From positions 1 through 35,173 of the forward strand of contig JAKVCF010000006.1 of NCBI GenBank assembly GCA_022447335.1: DNA of 35,173 nt. Reading direction: 5' to 3'. This document shows, piece after piece, positions 15,615-23,614 of the stretch. The position numbers and the translations under genes are program-made. Position 1 is the first letter of the stretch; every line of letters starts with the position of its first letter. This DNA is from Planctomycetota bacterium. Lineage in GTDB: Bacteria > Planctomycetota > UBA1135. The notes beneath the pieces were generated by a model. It ran no database searches. It worked only from the letters and a program-made list of their open reading frames with translations, and was not told the DNA's origin.

Positions 15615-15668
15615 AGTCGGGAAATTACCGAAGAGAACATCTCTGGGATCCATTCTCCTTCCTTAATC

Positions 15669-17144
15669 ATGCACTTCTTGCATCGAAGCACCTCTGAAGA
15701 CGCAGACCAATTCGGCCTTGCTTGGGCCGATTTTCCTGCTGACCTCCACACGCCGGTTCGCCTCTTTTTGGTGTTGCGAGGTGCGGGCTATAAGGCTTGC
15801 TTGCTCGAGTCTGCAGAGGGCCCTGAGCGACTTGCGCGCTACTCATTTCTCGGTGTTGAGCCAACCGCAAGTTTTCGCGCCGCTCTCGATGGTGCGGTTT
15901 TCGAAGGCCCGGAGGGCCGCGAAGAGTTTTCCTGCGACGGCATGACTGCGCTACGCGAGCTTGCCGATCGCTATCACCAGCCGCCCCCTCCGCGCGGGCT
16001 GCCTCCTTTTTGTGGGGGATGGGTTGGAGGATTTACTTATGAGTGGGCGGGGGTCTTGGAGCCCACTATGGGAATGCCGCAGACTTCGCTCGACTGTGAT
16101 CCCTACGCACGTTTTCTGCTGTTCGAAACAGTGGTTGCATTTGACCACGCTACGCAGAAGTTGATTTTGATAACAGCCTGCCGCAGTGGTGCCGCTGGGC
16201 ACGAAAGAGCTATGGCTTCGCTTGAGTCACTGGCGCGCACGCTCAGTGGACCTCCTTCCAAGCTGCCTCCTTTCCATTTGCTCGACGAGGATCCCAAGCC
16301 ATCGATGAGCTGCGAGCAATACCTAGCCGGAGTTGAATCACTGCAGGATGCTATTCGTCAAGGCGAGATATTCCAGGCAGTTCTTAGTCAGCGCTTTGAT
16401 CAGCGCTTTGAAGGTGACCCCTTCACTTTGTATCGGGTGCTGCGCCTTGCTAATCCAGCGCCGCACATGTTTTTCTTTGAGTGCGACGGCCTAACTTTAG
16501 TTGGTAGCTCGCCGGAGAGGCTCGTTAGTGTGCAGGATGGCATAGTGCAGACCCGTCCAATCGCAGGGACTCGCCTGCGCGACGAAGACCCAGAAGAAGA
16601 CGCGCGCCTGGGAGCTGAGCTTTGCGGTGATCTCAAGGAACGTGCCGAGCATGACATGCTTGTCGACCTGGGGCGCAATGACCTTGGCCGAGTAGCGCGT
16701 GTAGGCACAGTCACGGTCAAGGAGCACGCTGCGCTCGAGAAGTTCGCGCGAGTGCAACACCTGGTCAGCCGTGTGGAATGCGCTCTAGCTGGCGGTCAGG
16801 ATGCGCTTGATGCCTTAGCGGCCAGCTTTCCGGCCGGTACAGTCAGTGGTGCTCCTAAGATGCGCGCGATGACCCTGCTGGCTGATTTGGAGAAGGATTC
16901 GCGTGGTGCTTACGCGGGATGTTTTGGTTATTTAGATCACCGTGGCAACCTTGACATGGCGATTAATATTCGCACGGTCACAGTTAGTGGTGACACGCTT
17001 TCGGTGCAGGCCGGCGCTGGTGTGGTTTACGACTCGGTGCCGGATAGTGAATACCAGGAGACTTTGCATAAGTCACAGGCGCTCTTCGAAGCCATTCGGC
17101 TTGCGGCTACCCCCGCCTTCACCTCTGATTTCTCTGATAGATGA
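15669..17144 (+). CDS. trpE: Anthranilate synthase component I
   Basis: Converts chorismate and ammonia (or glutamine through TrpG) to anthranilate, the committed step to tryptophan. The 491 residues include the tryptophan feedback site LLES (45-48), implying allosteric inhibition on top of attenuation. The C-terminal chorismate-binding domain carries IRQGEIFQAVLSQRF, NPAPHMFFFE, GSSPERLV, TRPIAGTR, DLGRNDLGRV, FPAGTVSGAPK and AGAGVVYDSVPDSEYQE, all canonical. The ATG at 15669 lies 54 nt after the attenuator T run. No strong Shine-Dalgarno is visible. The stop overlaps the trpG start (ATGA). Confidence 0.98.
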   Translation: MHFLHRSTSEDADQFGLAWADFPADLHTPVRLFLVLRGAGYKACLLESAEGPERLARYSFLGVEPTASFRAALDGAVFEGPEGREEFSCDGMTALRELADRYHQPPPPRGLPPFCGGWVGGFTYEWAGVLEPTMGMPQTSLDCDPYARFLLFETVVAFDHATQKLILITACRSGAAGHERAMASLESLARTLSGPPSKLPPFHLLDEDPKPSMSCEQYLAGVESLQDAIRQGEIFQAVLSQRFDQRFEGDPFTLYRVLRLANPAPHMFFFECDGLTLVGSSPERLVSVQDGIVQTRPIAGTRLRDEDPEEDARLGAELCGDLKERAEHDMLVDLGRNDLGRVARVGTVTVKEHAALEKFARVQHLVSRVECALAGGQDALDALAASFPAGTVSGAPKMRAMTLLADLEKDSRGAYAGCFGYLDHRGNLDMAINIRTVTVSGDTLSVQAGAGVVYDSVPDSEYQETLHKSQALFEAIRLAATPAFTSDFSDR

Positions 17145-17728
17145 TCCTTCTCGTTGATAACTACGATAGCTTCACCTGGAATCTCTATCAGTCGATGGCA
17201 GGCCAAGGTGCTCAAGTTGAGGTGTGTCGCAACGATGCGGTTACTCTCGATGAGGTCGCAGACCTGAGGCCTAGCGGTTTGGTGATTAGTCCTGGTCCGG
17301 GCCGCCCGTCACACGCGGGGATTACTCCGCAGATCTTTGGTGCCCTGCCCGATCACGTGCCGATTCTAGGAGTCTGCTTGGGTCATCAGGCTTTATGCGA
17401 ACACTATGGTGCCGAGCTCGAGGTCGATCCAGTGCCCGTGCACGGTAAGTCATCGATCATGCACCATGACGATCAAGGTTTGTTCTGCGGATTGCCCAAC
17501 CCTTTGCCAGCGGGGCGTTATCACTCCCTGCGTGCTAAGCGTGAGACGGTGCCAGATTGTCTGCTCTTAACTGCCTGGACGGAGGATGGCTTAGTGATGG
17601 GGGTGCGCCATCAGGAGCTTCCGCATTTTGGCATTCAGTTTCATCCGGAGTCGATCCTGACCCCGACCGGAGATCGCATGATCGGTCGTTTCCTTGCTAT
17701 GACAGGTGACGGAGGTGAGGTTCGATGA
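17141..17728 (+). CDS. trpG: Anthranilate synthase component II (glutamine amidotransferase)
   Basis: Class I glutamine amidotransferase of 195 residues that delivers ammonia from glutamine to TrpE. The catalytic triad is visible: Cys79 in GVCLGHQAL, His168 and Glu170 in FHPES. NYDSFTWNL near the start and SPGPGRP (50-56) are standard. It overlaps trpE and trpD by 4 nt each (ATGA), so its translation is coupled at both ends. A separate trpG not fused to trpD or trpE suggests a dedicated tryptophan enzyme, although sharing with PabB cannot be excluded. Confidence 0.97.
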   Translation: MILLVDNYDSFTWNLYQSMAGQGAQVEVCRNDAVTLDEVADLRPSGLVISPGPGRPSHAGITPQIFGALPDHVPILGVCLGHQALCEHYGAELEVDPVPVHGKSSIMHHDDQGLFCGLPNPLPAGRYHSLRAKRETVPDCLLLTAWTEDGLVMGVRHQELPHFGIQFHPESILTPTGDRMIGRFLAMTGDGGEVR

Positions 17729-18750
17729 ACTTCCGTGAGGCGTTAGCGTTCGTCCTGGCAGGCGGATATTTGAGTCGTAACGAGGCACATGTCACTTTTG
17801 GCATGGCTTTTCGCGAAGGTCTCGATGTCGAAAATCTGGGAGCGCTGCTCAAGGTTCTGGCTGAGCGTGGGGAAACCGTTGAGGAGATAGCTGGCGCTGC
17901 TGAGGCTCTGCGTGGTGCGATGCTCCCTTTCGATCACAATGCGCCTCACGCGGTAGATACCTGCGGCACGGGGGGGGATAAGTTGGGATCCTTCAACCTA
18001 TCGACCGCGTCAGCGTTGGTCGCCGCTGCGGCAGGTGCCCAGGTGATCAAGCATGGCAACCGCAGTGTTTCATCCAAGTGTGGCAGTGCCGATTTGCTCG
18101 AAGCTGCCGGAGTGCGTCTCGAATTGACTCCCGATCAGGCGCAGAAAGTTTTTGAGCGGGAGGGAATAGTTTTTCTCTTTGCGCCGGCGTTTCACCCGGC
18201 GATGCGCTTTGTGGCGCCAGTGCGAGCCCAGCTTGGCATTCGCACGATCTTTAACTTTCTAGGGCCGATCTGCAATCCAGGTAGGGTGCGCCGCCATTTG
18301 CTCGGTGTCTCGGACGCCGCGCGGGTGCCCGACTTTGCCGGTGTGTTGCGCGAGCTCAACTTTGATCGTGCATACGTAGTACATGGTGCTGGCGGTGCTG
18401 ACGAACTCACGTTGGCAGGTCCGAACCAGGTTGAAGTGGTGGGACAGGCCCCAGAAGTTTCGCTCAATGCTGCGGATCTGGGTTTGGAAGTAATCGGAGT
18501 TGAGGCGCTTGAAGGGGGCGAAGCTGCATACAACCTCCGTATCCTTCGCGATCTACTCGATGGCAAGACTGGTCCGATTCACGATGCGGTGGTGTTGAAT
18601 GCTGCCGGCGCACTCCTCGCTTCTGGAGTTACTGAGGACGTGCAGGATGCCGTTGATCGTTCGTGCGACGCGCTGGCATCGGGGGCTGCTCGTCAGAAGA
18701 TGGGCACTTGGACATCTACTACACATCTCGCTGCGGAGAACCGGCTATGA
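17725..18750 (+). CDS. trpD: Anthranilate phosphoribosyltransferase
   Basis: Transfers phosphoribosyl from PRPP to anthranilate. In its 341 residues the PRPP/magnesium loop DTCGTGGDKLGSFN (78-91), KHGNRSVSSKCGSADLLE (109-126) and the segment FLGPICNPGRV are clear. It overlaps trpG and trpC by 4 nt each. A Shine-Dalgarno-like GGAGGTGAGG precedes the ATG. The codons for the conserved TGGD motif contain a run of eight G (17970-17977), an unusual synonymous choice in an essential loop. Confidence 0.98.
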   Translation: MNFREALAFVLAGGYLSRNEAHVTFGMAFREGLDVENLGALLKVLAERGETVEEIAGAAEALRGAMLPFDHNAPHAVDTCGTGGDKLGSFNLSTASALVAAAAGAQVIKHGNRSVSSKCGSADLLEAAGVRLELTPDQAQKVFEREGIVFLFAPAFHPAMRFVAPVRAQLGIRTIFNFLGPICNPGRVRRHLLGVSDAARVPDFAGVLRELNFDRAYVVHGAGGADELTLAGPNQVEVVGQAPEVSLNAADLGLEVIGVEALEGGEAAYNLRILRDLLDGKTGPIHDAVVLNAAGALLASGVTEDVQDAVDRSCDALASGAARQKMGTWTSTTHLAAENRL

Positions 18751-19547
18751 GCTCGACCGGCACGCGCCTCGATCCCATTCTGGCTTCGGTCCAAGAGCGC
18801 GCCGCAGCGCGTCGTTCCATGCGCTCGGTCGCCGACTTGCGTAATGAAGTGCGCCCGGATCCAGTGCGCCGCGAGCGCTTCGTTGATGCCTTGCGAGCTC
18901 CGGGGATGCAGGTCATTGCTGAGTGCAAACGTCGATCGCCTGCTAAGGGAATGCTGCGCGACGAGATCGATTTTTCGAAGCGTGCCCAGGCCTATGCGGA
19001 TGGGGGGGCGGCGGCACTTTCGATCTTGACAGAAGAAGATCACTTCAAAGGTTCGTTAGCTGAACTTCAGAACGTTTCCGATGTAGGGCTTCCTTGCTTG
19101 CGCAAAGATTTCTTGCTCGACGAAGGCATGGTGCTCGAATCCGTTGAGGCAGGAGCGGATGCCATCTTGTTGCTGGCGGTCTGCCTGCCCGACCCTTTGC
19201 TAGGTGACCTACGCATATTGGCTGCTGAAATGGGGCTTGCTGTGCTGATCGAAGTGCATGCGCCAGATGAACTTGAACGCGCTATTGCTGCCGACCCCGA
19301 TTGTATAGGTATCAATGCGCGTGATCTCACGACCTTTGAAATTGACCTTGCTCACATTGAAGGAATGATGCCGTCGATTCCAAGTCGATTTTTACGCATT
19401 GCCGAAAGTGGTATTCGAAATGCTGTCGATGTGGCACGCGTTGCACGTGTTGGGGCAGATGCTGTATTGGTAGGCGAGGCCCTGATGCTGGACGACGAGC
19501 CCGCTGACGCCATTTGCAAATTCCGAGAGGTGGAGGCGCAACGATGA
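18747..19547 (+). CDS. trpC: Indole-3-glycerol-phosphate synthase
   Basis: Closes the indole ring of carboxyphenylamino-deoxyribulose phosphate; a (beta/alpha)8 barrel of 266 residues. Seen: VIAECKRRSPAKGML (56-70) with the substrate-binding lysine, LSILTEEDHFKGS (91-103), LRKDFLLDE (118-126), GINARDLTTFEID and the phosphate loop AESGIRNAVDVARVARVGADAVLVGE. The start is the ATG at 18747, which overlaps the trpD stop as ATGA and has GGAGAA upstream; a longer in-frame start at 18663 inside trpD would add a non-conserved tail and is rejected. It overlaps trpF by 4 nt. It is not fused to trpF, unlike the enterobacterial enzyme. Confidence 0.97.
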   Translation: MSSTGTRLDPILASVQERAAARRSMRSVADLRNEVRPDPVRRERFVDALRAPGMQVIAECKRRSPAKGMLRDEIDFSKRAQAYADGGAAALSILTEEDHFKGSLAELQNVSDVGLPCLRKDFLLDEGMVLESVEAGADAILLLAVCLPDPLLGDLRILAAEMGLAVLIEVHAPDELERAIAADPDCIGINARDLTTFEIDLAHIEGMMPSIPSRFLRIAESGIRNAVDVARVARVGADAVLVGEALMLDDEPADAICKFREVEAQR

Positions 19548-20197
19548 ATCTTCCTCGAATCAAAATCTGTGGCCTTACTCGAATCGAGGATGTTCACATA
19601 GCGATCGCGGCGGGTGCGGAGGCTGTTGGGTCCGTGCACTATGCGACGTCACCGCGCTCAGTCGAATCAAGTGCGATGGCTAGTCTATTTGATGAAGTTC
19701 CGGAAGAAATTTGGACGGGGGGGGTTGTAGTCGATCTTACGCCTGATCAAGTCGATGACTTTCTCGCGGCAAGTCGTGTGCGTGCTCTTCAATTATGTGG
19801 TGCGCAGCAAGCCGAGGCCTGGGCCGATGTGTCCGTCCCCTTATTACGGCGCATTTCGGTGGATGAGGCCGGGGCCACTGATCTTGAGGCTTGGAAAGGC
19901 ATCGCTGCGGGCTTCGTGCTCGATCACCCGAAGGTGCCAGGTGGTAGTGGGCAGACAGTTAACTTTGCCCTTGCCGCAGAACTCGCCAAGCAGGCTCCCT
20001 GCTTGCTTGCCGGCGGACTCTCCGCTGACAACACGTTAGAAGCAGTCGATGCTGTTCGGCCGTATGGTGTCGATGCTTCTTCGCGATTGGAGCAAATACC
20101 TGGTCGCAAGAGCCCCGCTGAGATCTATTCCTTTGTTCAGGTCGCACAAGCTGCATTGGGCAGTAGCGGCAGTTCTTCTCTGGCGACAACTGACTGA
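19544..20197 (+). CDS. trpF: Phosphoribosylanthranilate isomerase
   Basis: Amadori rearrangement of phosphoribosylanthranilate; small barrel enzyme of 217 residues. KICGLTRIEDV (residues 6-16) holds the catalytic Cys, and the phosphate-binding end LAGGLSADNTLEAV followed by GVDASSRLEQIPGRKSP is typical (usual form SSGVE). The N-terminal SVHYATSPRSV differs from the common FVFYPKSPRYV but keeps the SPR core. The start is the ATG at 19544 in an ATGA overlap with trpC, with GGTGGAGG upstream; a start 30 nt earlier is possible but breaks the operon pattern. A run of eight G (19717-19724) lies in the gene. Confidence 0.95.
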   Translation: MNLPRIKICGLTRIEDVHIAIAAGAEAVGSVHYATSPRSVESSAMASLFDEVPEEIWTGGVVVDLTPDQVDDFLAASRVRALQLCGAQQAEAWADVSVPLLRRISVDEAGATDLEAWKGIAAGFVLDHPKVPGGSGQTVNFALAAELAKQAPCLLAGGLSADNTLEAVDAVRPYGVDASSRLEQIPGRKSPAEIYSFVQVAQAALGSSGSSSLATTD

Positions 20198-21399
20198 TGC
20201 AAGAAACTCGATTCGGTGAGTTTGGTGGCGTTTACGCGCCCGAGACCTTGATGGCTCCACTTGAGGAGCTTGAACAAGCTTGGCGAGAGCTGCGGGAGGA
20301 CCCCAGCTTTGAGGCCGATTTGCATAGTTTGTTGCACGACTACGCAGGGCGGCCGACGCCGCTGACGCGCGCGGAGCAACTCTCCGCTGAGTTGGGTTGT
20401 GAGTTATGGCTCAAGCGCGAAGACTTGCTGCACACCGGTGCGCACAAGCTGAATAACGCACTCGGTCAGTGCCTGCTGGCCAAGAGCATGGGCAAGGCGC
20501 GCATCTTGGCCGAGACCGGTGCTGGACAGCACGGGGTTGCTACTGCGACTGCTTGCGCGAAGTTGGGGCTTGAATGCGTGGTCTACATGGGCGAGGTCGA
20601 TGTAGTTCGTCAGCGTCCCAATGTGCTACGCATGGAGTTGATGGGCGCGAGAGTTGAAGTGGTGAAGAATGGTCAGCGCACGCTAAAGGATGCGATCAAT
20701 GAGGCTATGCGCGCCTGGGTCAGTGATCCAGAGGCGCACTACGTATTGGGTTCGGCGCTGGGGCCACACCCGTTCCCGTCGATCGTGGCGGATTTTCACC
20801 ATGTAATTGGCCGCGAATCGCGAGAACAGATCCTGGCGCAGGCAGGCGGTCTGCCGGATTTGGCCGTAGCCTGTGTTGGTGGCGGTTCGAATGCTATCGG
20901 CCTGTTCCGCGGCTTTCTCGATGATGATTCCGTGGCGTTGGTCGGCGTCGAAGCAGGTGGGGAAGGTCTAGAGACCGGGCGACATGCAGCGCGTTTTTCG
21001 GGTGGAAGTCCGGGAGTGTTGCATGGTTGCTTTACCTGGCTACTGCAGAATTACGATGGCCAAATCGAACACACGCACAGCGTTAGCGCTGGTCTTGACT
21101 ATCCAGCGGTAGGACCGGAGCATGCGGCGCTGCAGGCTGCGGGTCGTGCGAGTTATGAATATGCGACAGACGAAGAGGCGCTAGCGGCCTTCTCGGCCTT
21201 GAGTGAGCGCGAGGGGATTCTTCCGGCGCTGGAGTCCAGCCACGCGGTAGGTTGGATTATGCGCGAATGCGAGGAGCTGAGAGGTATGCGCATCGTGGTC
21301 AACCTTTCCGGTCGGGGTGACAAAGACCTCAGCACGATCATGGCCACTCGTGGTGGTTCGGCTGTGGATAGCGTGCAGGGGTCAGAGGTGATGTCATGA
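20197..21399 (+). CDS. trpB: Tryptophan synthase beta chain
   Basis: PLP enzyme joining indole and serine to tryptophan. The 400-residue length is normal for the TrpB1 type. Lys84 in HTGAHKLNNALGQ is the Schiff-base lysine; the Glu of ETGAGQHG, the phosphate-binding CVGGGSNAIG and the GRGDKD near the C-terminus complete the active site. The ATG shares one base with the trpF stop (TGATG), so translation is likely coupled; no Shine-Dalgarno is seen. It works in an alpha2-beta2 complex with the next gene. Confidence 0.99.
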   Translation: MQETRFGEFGGVYAPETLMAPLEELEQAWRELREDPSFEADLHSLLHDYAGRPTPLTRAEQLSAELGCELWLKREDLLHTGAHKLNNALGQCLLAKSMGKARILAETGAGQHGVATATACAKLGLECVVYMGEVDVVRQRPNVLRMELMGARVEVVKNGQRTLKDAINEAMRAWVSDPEAHYVLGSALGPHPFPSIVADFHHVIGRESREQILAQAGGLPDLAVACVGGGSNAIGLFRGFLDDDSVALVGVEAGGEGLETGRHAARFSGGSPGVLHGCFTWLLQNYDGQIEHTHSVSAGLDYPAVGPEHAALQAAGRASYEYATDEEALAAFSALSEREGILPALESSHAVGWIMRECEELRGMRIVVNLSGRGDKDLSTIMATRGGSAVDSVQGSEVMS

Positions 21400-22220
21400 G
21401 CTTGAATCGAATGGAAGCCGTGACGCGTAGTCTGCGCGCCGAAGGGCGGCGCGGTCTTTCTCCGTATGTGACCGCTGGCGACGGAGGTATGGGTCGTACA
21501 TTGCAGTTGCTGCACGCACTCGAACGCGCGGGCGCGCATTGCTGTGAGTTAGGCGTTCCCTTCAGTGATCCGATCGCCGATGGTCCGGTATTGCAGGCCG
21601 CCGCCGACCGCGCATTGGCCGCGGGAACGGATGTTGACGGCATTTTTTCGATGGTGCGTCGATTCCGTGAGGAAGGCGGGAACTTGCCGATTGCGATGAT
21701 GTCCTACTGCAACCCATTGGGGCGCCGCGGTTGGCCTGAGGCTTGTGCTGAGGCCGCTGATGTGGGCGTCGACGCTCTGATTCTGCCGGATCTCCCAGTG
21801 GAAGAAGGTGGGCCAGTGCGCGCTGCAGCGGATGCGGTCAATCTGTGCACCATCTTCTTCGCCGCGCCAACTAGCTCGGAGGAGCGCATTCGCCGTGCAG
21901 TGGAAGCTAGCCGCGGGTTCCTCTACGTGGTGGGAAGAACTGGTGTCACTGGTGTAGGCACTACATTTGATGACAGCGCACAGTCTTTTCTTCAGCGCGT
22001 TTCCGAACTTGCCATTGATCTACCGGTTGCCGTGGGTTTTGGTATTTCGAGCGCAGCCGATGTTTCGGCTGCGAAGACCCATGCTGACATCGTAATTGTC
22101 GGCACGGCTTTGGTCCGTCACATCAATAAAGCGGGGGCAGAGGACTCAGCTGCGGTTGCCGCAGCTGAGTCCTTTGTTCGTGATCTTATGACAGGCCTTG
22201 GATCGCCGAATATCTCTTGA
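21396..22220 (+). CDS. trpA: Tryptophan synthase alpha chain
   Basis: Cleaves indole-3-glycerol phosphate to indole, which is tunnelled to TrpB. A barrel of 274 residues with the catalytic Glu51 (CELGVPFSDPIADGP) and Asp62, the loop LPDLPVEEG, and the phosphate-binding VGFGISSAADV. It overlaps trpB by 4 nt (ATGA). The codons for the last helix (about residues 248-260, EDSAAVAAAESF) contain a perfect 15-bp inverted repeat extendable to 18 bp at 22138-22176, so the message folds into a long hairpin at the very end of the trp block. Confidence 0.98.
   Translation: MSLNRMEAVTRSLRAEGRRGLSPYVTAGDGGMGRTLQLLHALERAGAHCCELGVPFSDPIADGPVLQAAADRALAAGTDVDGIFSMVRRFREEGGNLPIAMMSYCNPLGRRGWPEACAEAADVGVDALILPDLPVEEGGPVRAAADAVNLCTIFFAAPTSSEERIRRAVEASRGFLYVVGRTGVTGVGTTFDDSAQSFLQRVSELAIDLPVAVGFGISSAADVSAAKTHADIVIVGTALVRHINKAGAEDSAAVAAAESFVRDLMTGLGSPNIS
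22138..22176 (+). promoter_or_regulatory. Long RNA hairpin inside the 3' end of trpA
   Basis: The arms 22141-22155 and 22159-22173 are perfectly complementary around a 3-nt loop TTG; three further pairs (one G-U) extend the stem to 18 bp. Only TTTGTT follows, so it is not a strong terminator. It marks the border between trpEGDCFBA and the chorismate-mutase/DAHP synthase pair and could act as a partial terminator, RNase landing site or 3'-end stabiliser. Confidence 0.6.
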
Positions 22221-22231
22221 ACTGAATCGCC

Positions 22232-22477
22232 ATGCAACCTGCTCTTCGTTACCAGTTGGCTCACCTCGATCGTACGCTTCTCGCTTTGCTGAACGAGCGC
22301 GCTCGACTGCTCTCTCAAGTCGATCTCAACGACCCAGGCCGCAAGGCCATGGTGGAAGACTTACTACGTCGTCACGGTGGCCCATTCGATGCTAGTTCTC
22401 TCACCTCTCTCTTTGAGGTCATCGATTTGGGGTGTCAGGATCGTGATGCCATTCGTGCGTCAGGAGCATCCCAATGA
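22232..22477 (+). CDS. Short chorismate-mutase-like (AroQ-fold) protein
   Basis: An 81-residue helical protein that aligns with AroQ-type chorismate mutases: ALRYQLAHLDRTLLALLNERARLL matches the long first helix, with Arg6 and Arg23 at the positions of the two substrate-binding arginines. The loop and second helix are shortened (SQVDLNDPGRKAMVEDLL), and the active-site Lys of the GKAK type is missing. The activity may be low, or depend on a partner. The next gene, DAHP synthase, overlaps it by 4 nt (ATGA), and non-covalent mutase-DAHP synthase complexes are known in other bacteria. It would serve Phe/Tyr supply or sense chorismate-derived ligands. It begins 11 nt after trpA. Confidence 0.72.
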   Translation: MQPALRYQLAHLDRTLLALLNERARLLSQVDLNDPGRKAMVEDLLRRHGGPFDASSLTSLFEVIDLGCQDRDAIRASGASQ

Positions 22478-23496
22478 TTTTGCATTTTGAGAAAGGGACT
22501 GCCAATGATGAGGTGCAATCGGTACGAGATCGCCTCGAGTGTGAGGGTATTCGTACGCTGCTATCCACTGAGACTGCGCGACCAATTGTCGGTGTGATCG
22601 ATCAGGTTCCCGAGGATCTGCAAGCTGAATTGCGCGGAGACCGTCGCATCGAATCGATCCATATTTGCCGCGGCGATCGCCGCATGGTCGAGCGCTCATA
22701 TCGTGAGATGCCGCTGACGGTCAAGGTTGGAAAGGTTGAGATCGGACCCGGTAAGTGTGTAGTTATGGCAGGCCCGTGCTCAGTTGAAGGTCGTGAGATT
22801 ATGCTGGAAGCAGCGCGTCTGGCGAAAGATGCGGGCGCTCATGTGTTGCGTGGCGGCGCCTATAAGCCGCGAACGAGTCCTTACACGTTTCAGGGGTTTG
22901 GCGTAGAAGGGCTCGCGCAGCTCAAGGAGTCAGGCGAGCACTTCGATATGCCGGTCGTGACTGAAATTATGGACGCATCGCATCTACCAGCTTTCGTTGA
23001 TCATGAAATTGATATGCTGCAGGTCGGCGCACGCAACATGCAAAACTTCACGATGCTGAAGGCGATTGCTTCGGCAGGAATTCCAGTCTTACTCAAGCGT
23101 GCACTTTCAGGCACTGTCGATGAATGGCTTTACTCGGCGGAGTACTTATCAGCCTTTGGTTGCCCGCAAGTAGTCTTGTGTGAGCGCGGCATTCGGACTT
23201 ATGAAAAAGCGACGCGCAATACGCTTGACTTGACAGTTTTGCCGCTGTTGCGAGAGTGGACCCATTTGCCAATCATCGTTGACCCAGCGCATGCGGTCGG
23301 TGTAGCCCGTTTTATTCGCCCGTTAGCTGCAGCTTCGGTGGCGGCCGGTGCCGATGGGTTGATCGTCGAGGCTCATCCTCGCCCAGAGGAGGCGCGCAGT
23401 GACAGGGATCAAGCTCTATTGCCTAACGAGTTAGCGGCTATCGTGGCTGATGCTCGGGTGCAGGCGGCGGTCACGGGGCGCCAGTTTCACGCATAG
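22474..23496 (+). CDS. aroF: 3-deoxy-7-phosphoheptulonate (DAHP) synthase, type I-beta
   Basis: First enzyme of the shikimate pathway, condensing PEP and erythrose 4-phosphate. The 340 residues comprise an N-terminal ferredoxin-like regulatory domain (about 1-70) as in the Thermotoga enzyme, then the barrel with AGPCSVE (99-105, metal-binding Cys102), LRGGAYKPRTSPYTFQG (125-141), QVGARNMQNF, LLKRALSGTVDEW and the metal ligands in VDPAHAVG and EAHPRPEEA. It overlaps the mutase-like gene by 4 nt and has AGGAG before its ATG. Being the last gene of the trp operon, its expression appears tied to tryptophan attenuation. The symbol follows common usage for this type; aroG would be equally acceptable. 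Confidence 0.95.
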   Translation: MILHFEKGTANDEVQSVRDRLECEGIRTLLSTETARPIVGVIDQVPEDLQAELRGDRRIESIHICRGDRRMVERSYREMPLTVKVGKVEIGPGKCVVMAGPCSVEGREIMLEAARLAKDAGAHVLRGGAYKPRTSPYTFQGFGVEGLAQLKESGEHFDMPVVTEIMDASHLPAFVDHEIDMLQVGARNMQNFTMLKAIASAGIPVLLKRALSGTVDEWLYSAEYLSAFGCPQVVLCERGIRTYEKATRNTLDLTVLPLLREWTHLPIIVDPAHAVGVARFIRPLAAASVAAGADGLIVEAHPRPEEARSDRDQALLPNELAAIVADARVQAAVTGRQFHA

Positions 23497-23614
23497 GCGC
23501 GGGGACGACTCTCGGAGAAGGCGGGATCCTTCAACCATCGAAAAGTGATCAATTGGCTCGCGCGGCCTAGGGTCTGATTGCTCTCAGAGAGCGCAGTATT
23601 GCTGGAGTCGTTAT

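Noticed and set aside
18663..18746. Longer N-terminus for trpC starting inside trpD
   Set aside because: The extra 28 residues are not like any trpC N-terminus; the ATG at 18747 gives the ATGA overlap and Shine-Dalgarno shared by its neighbours.
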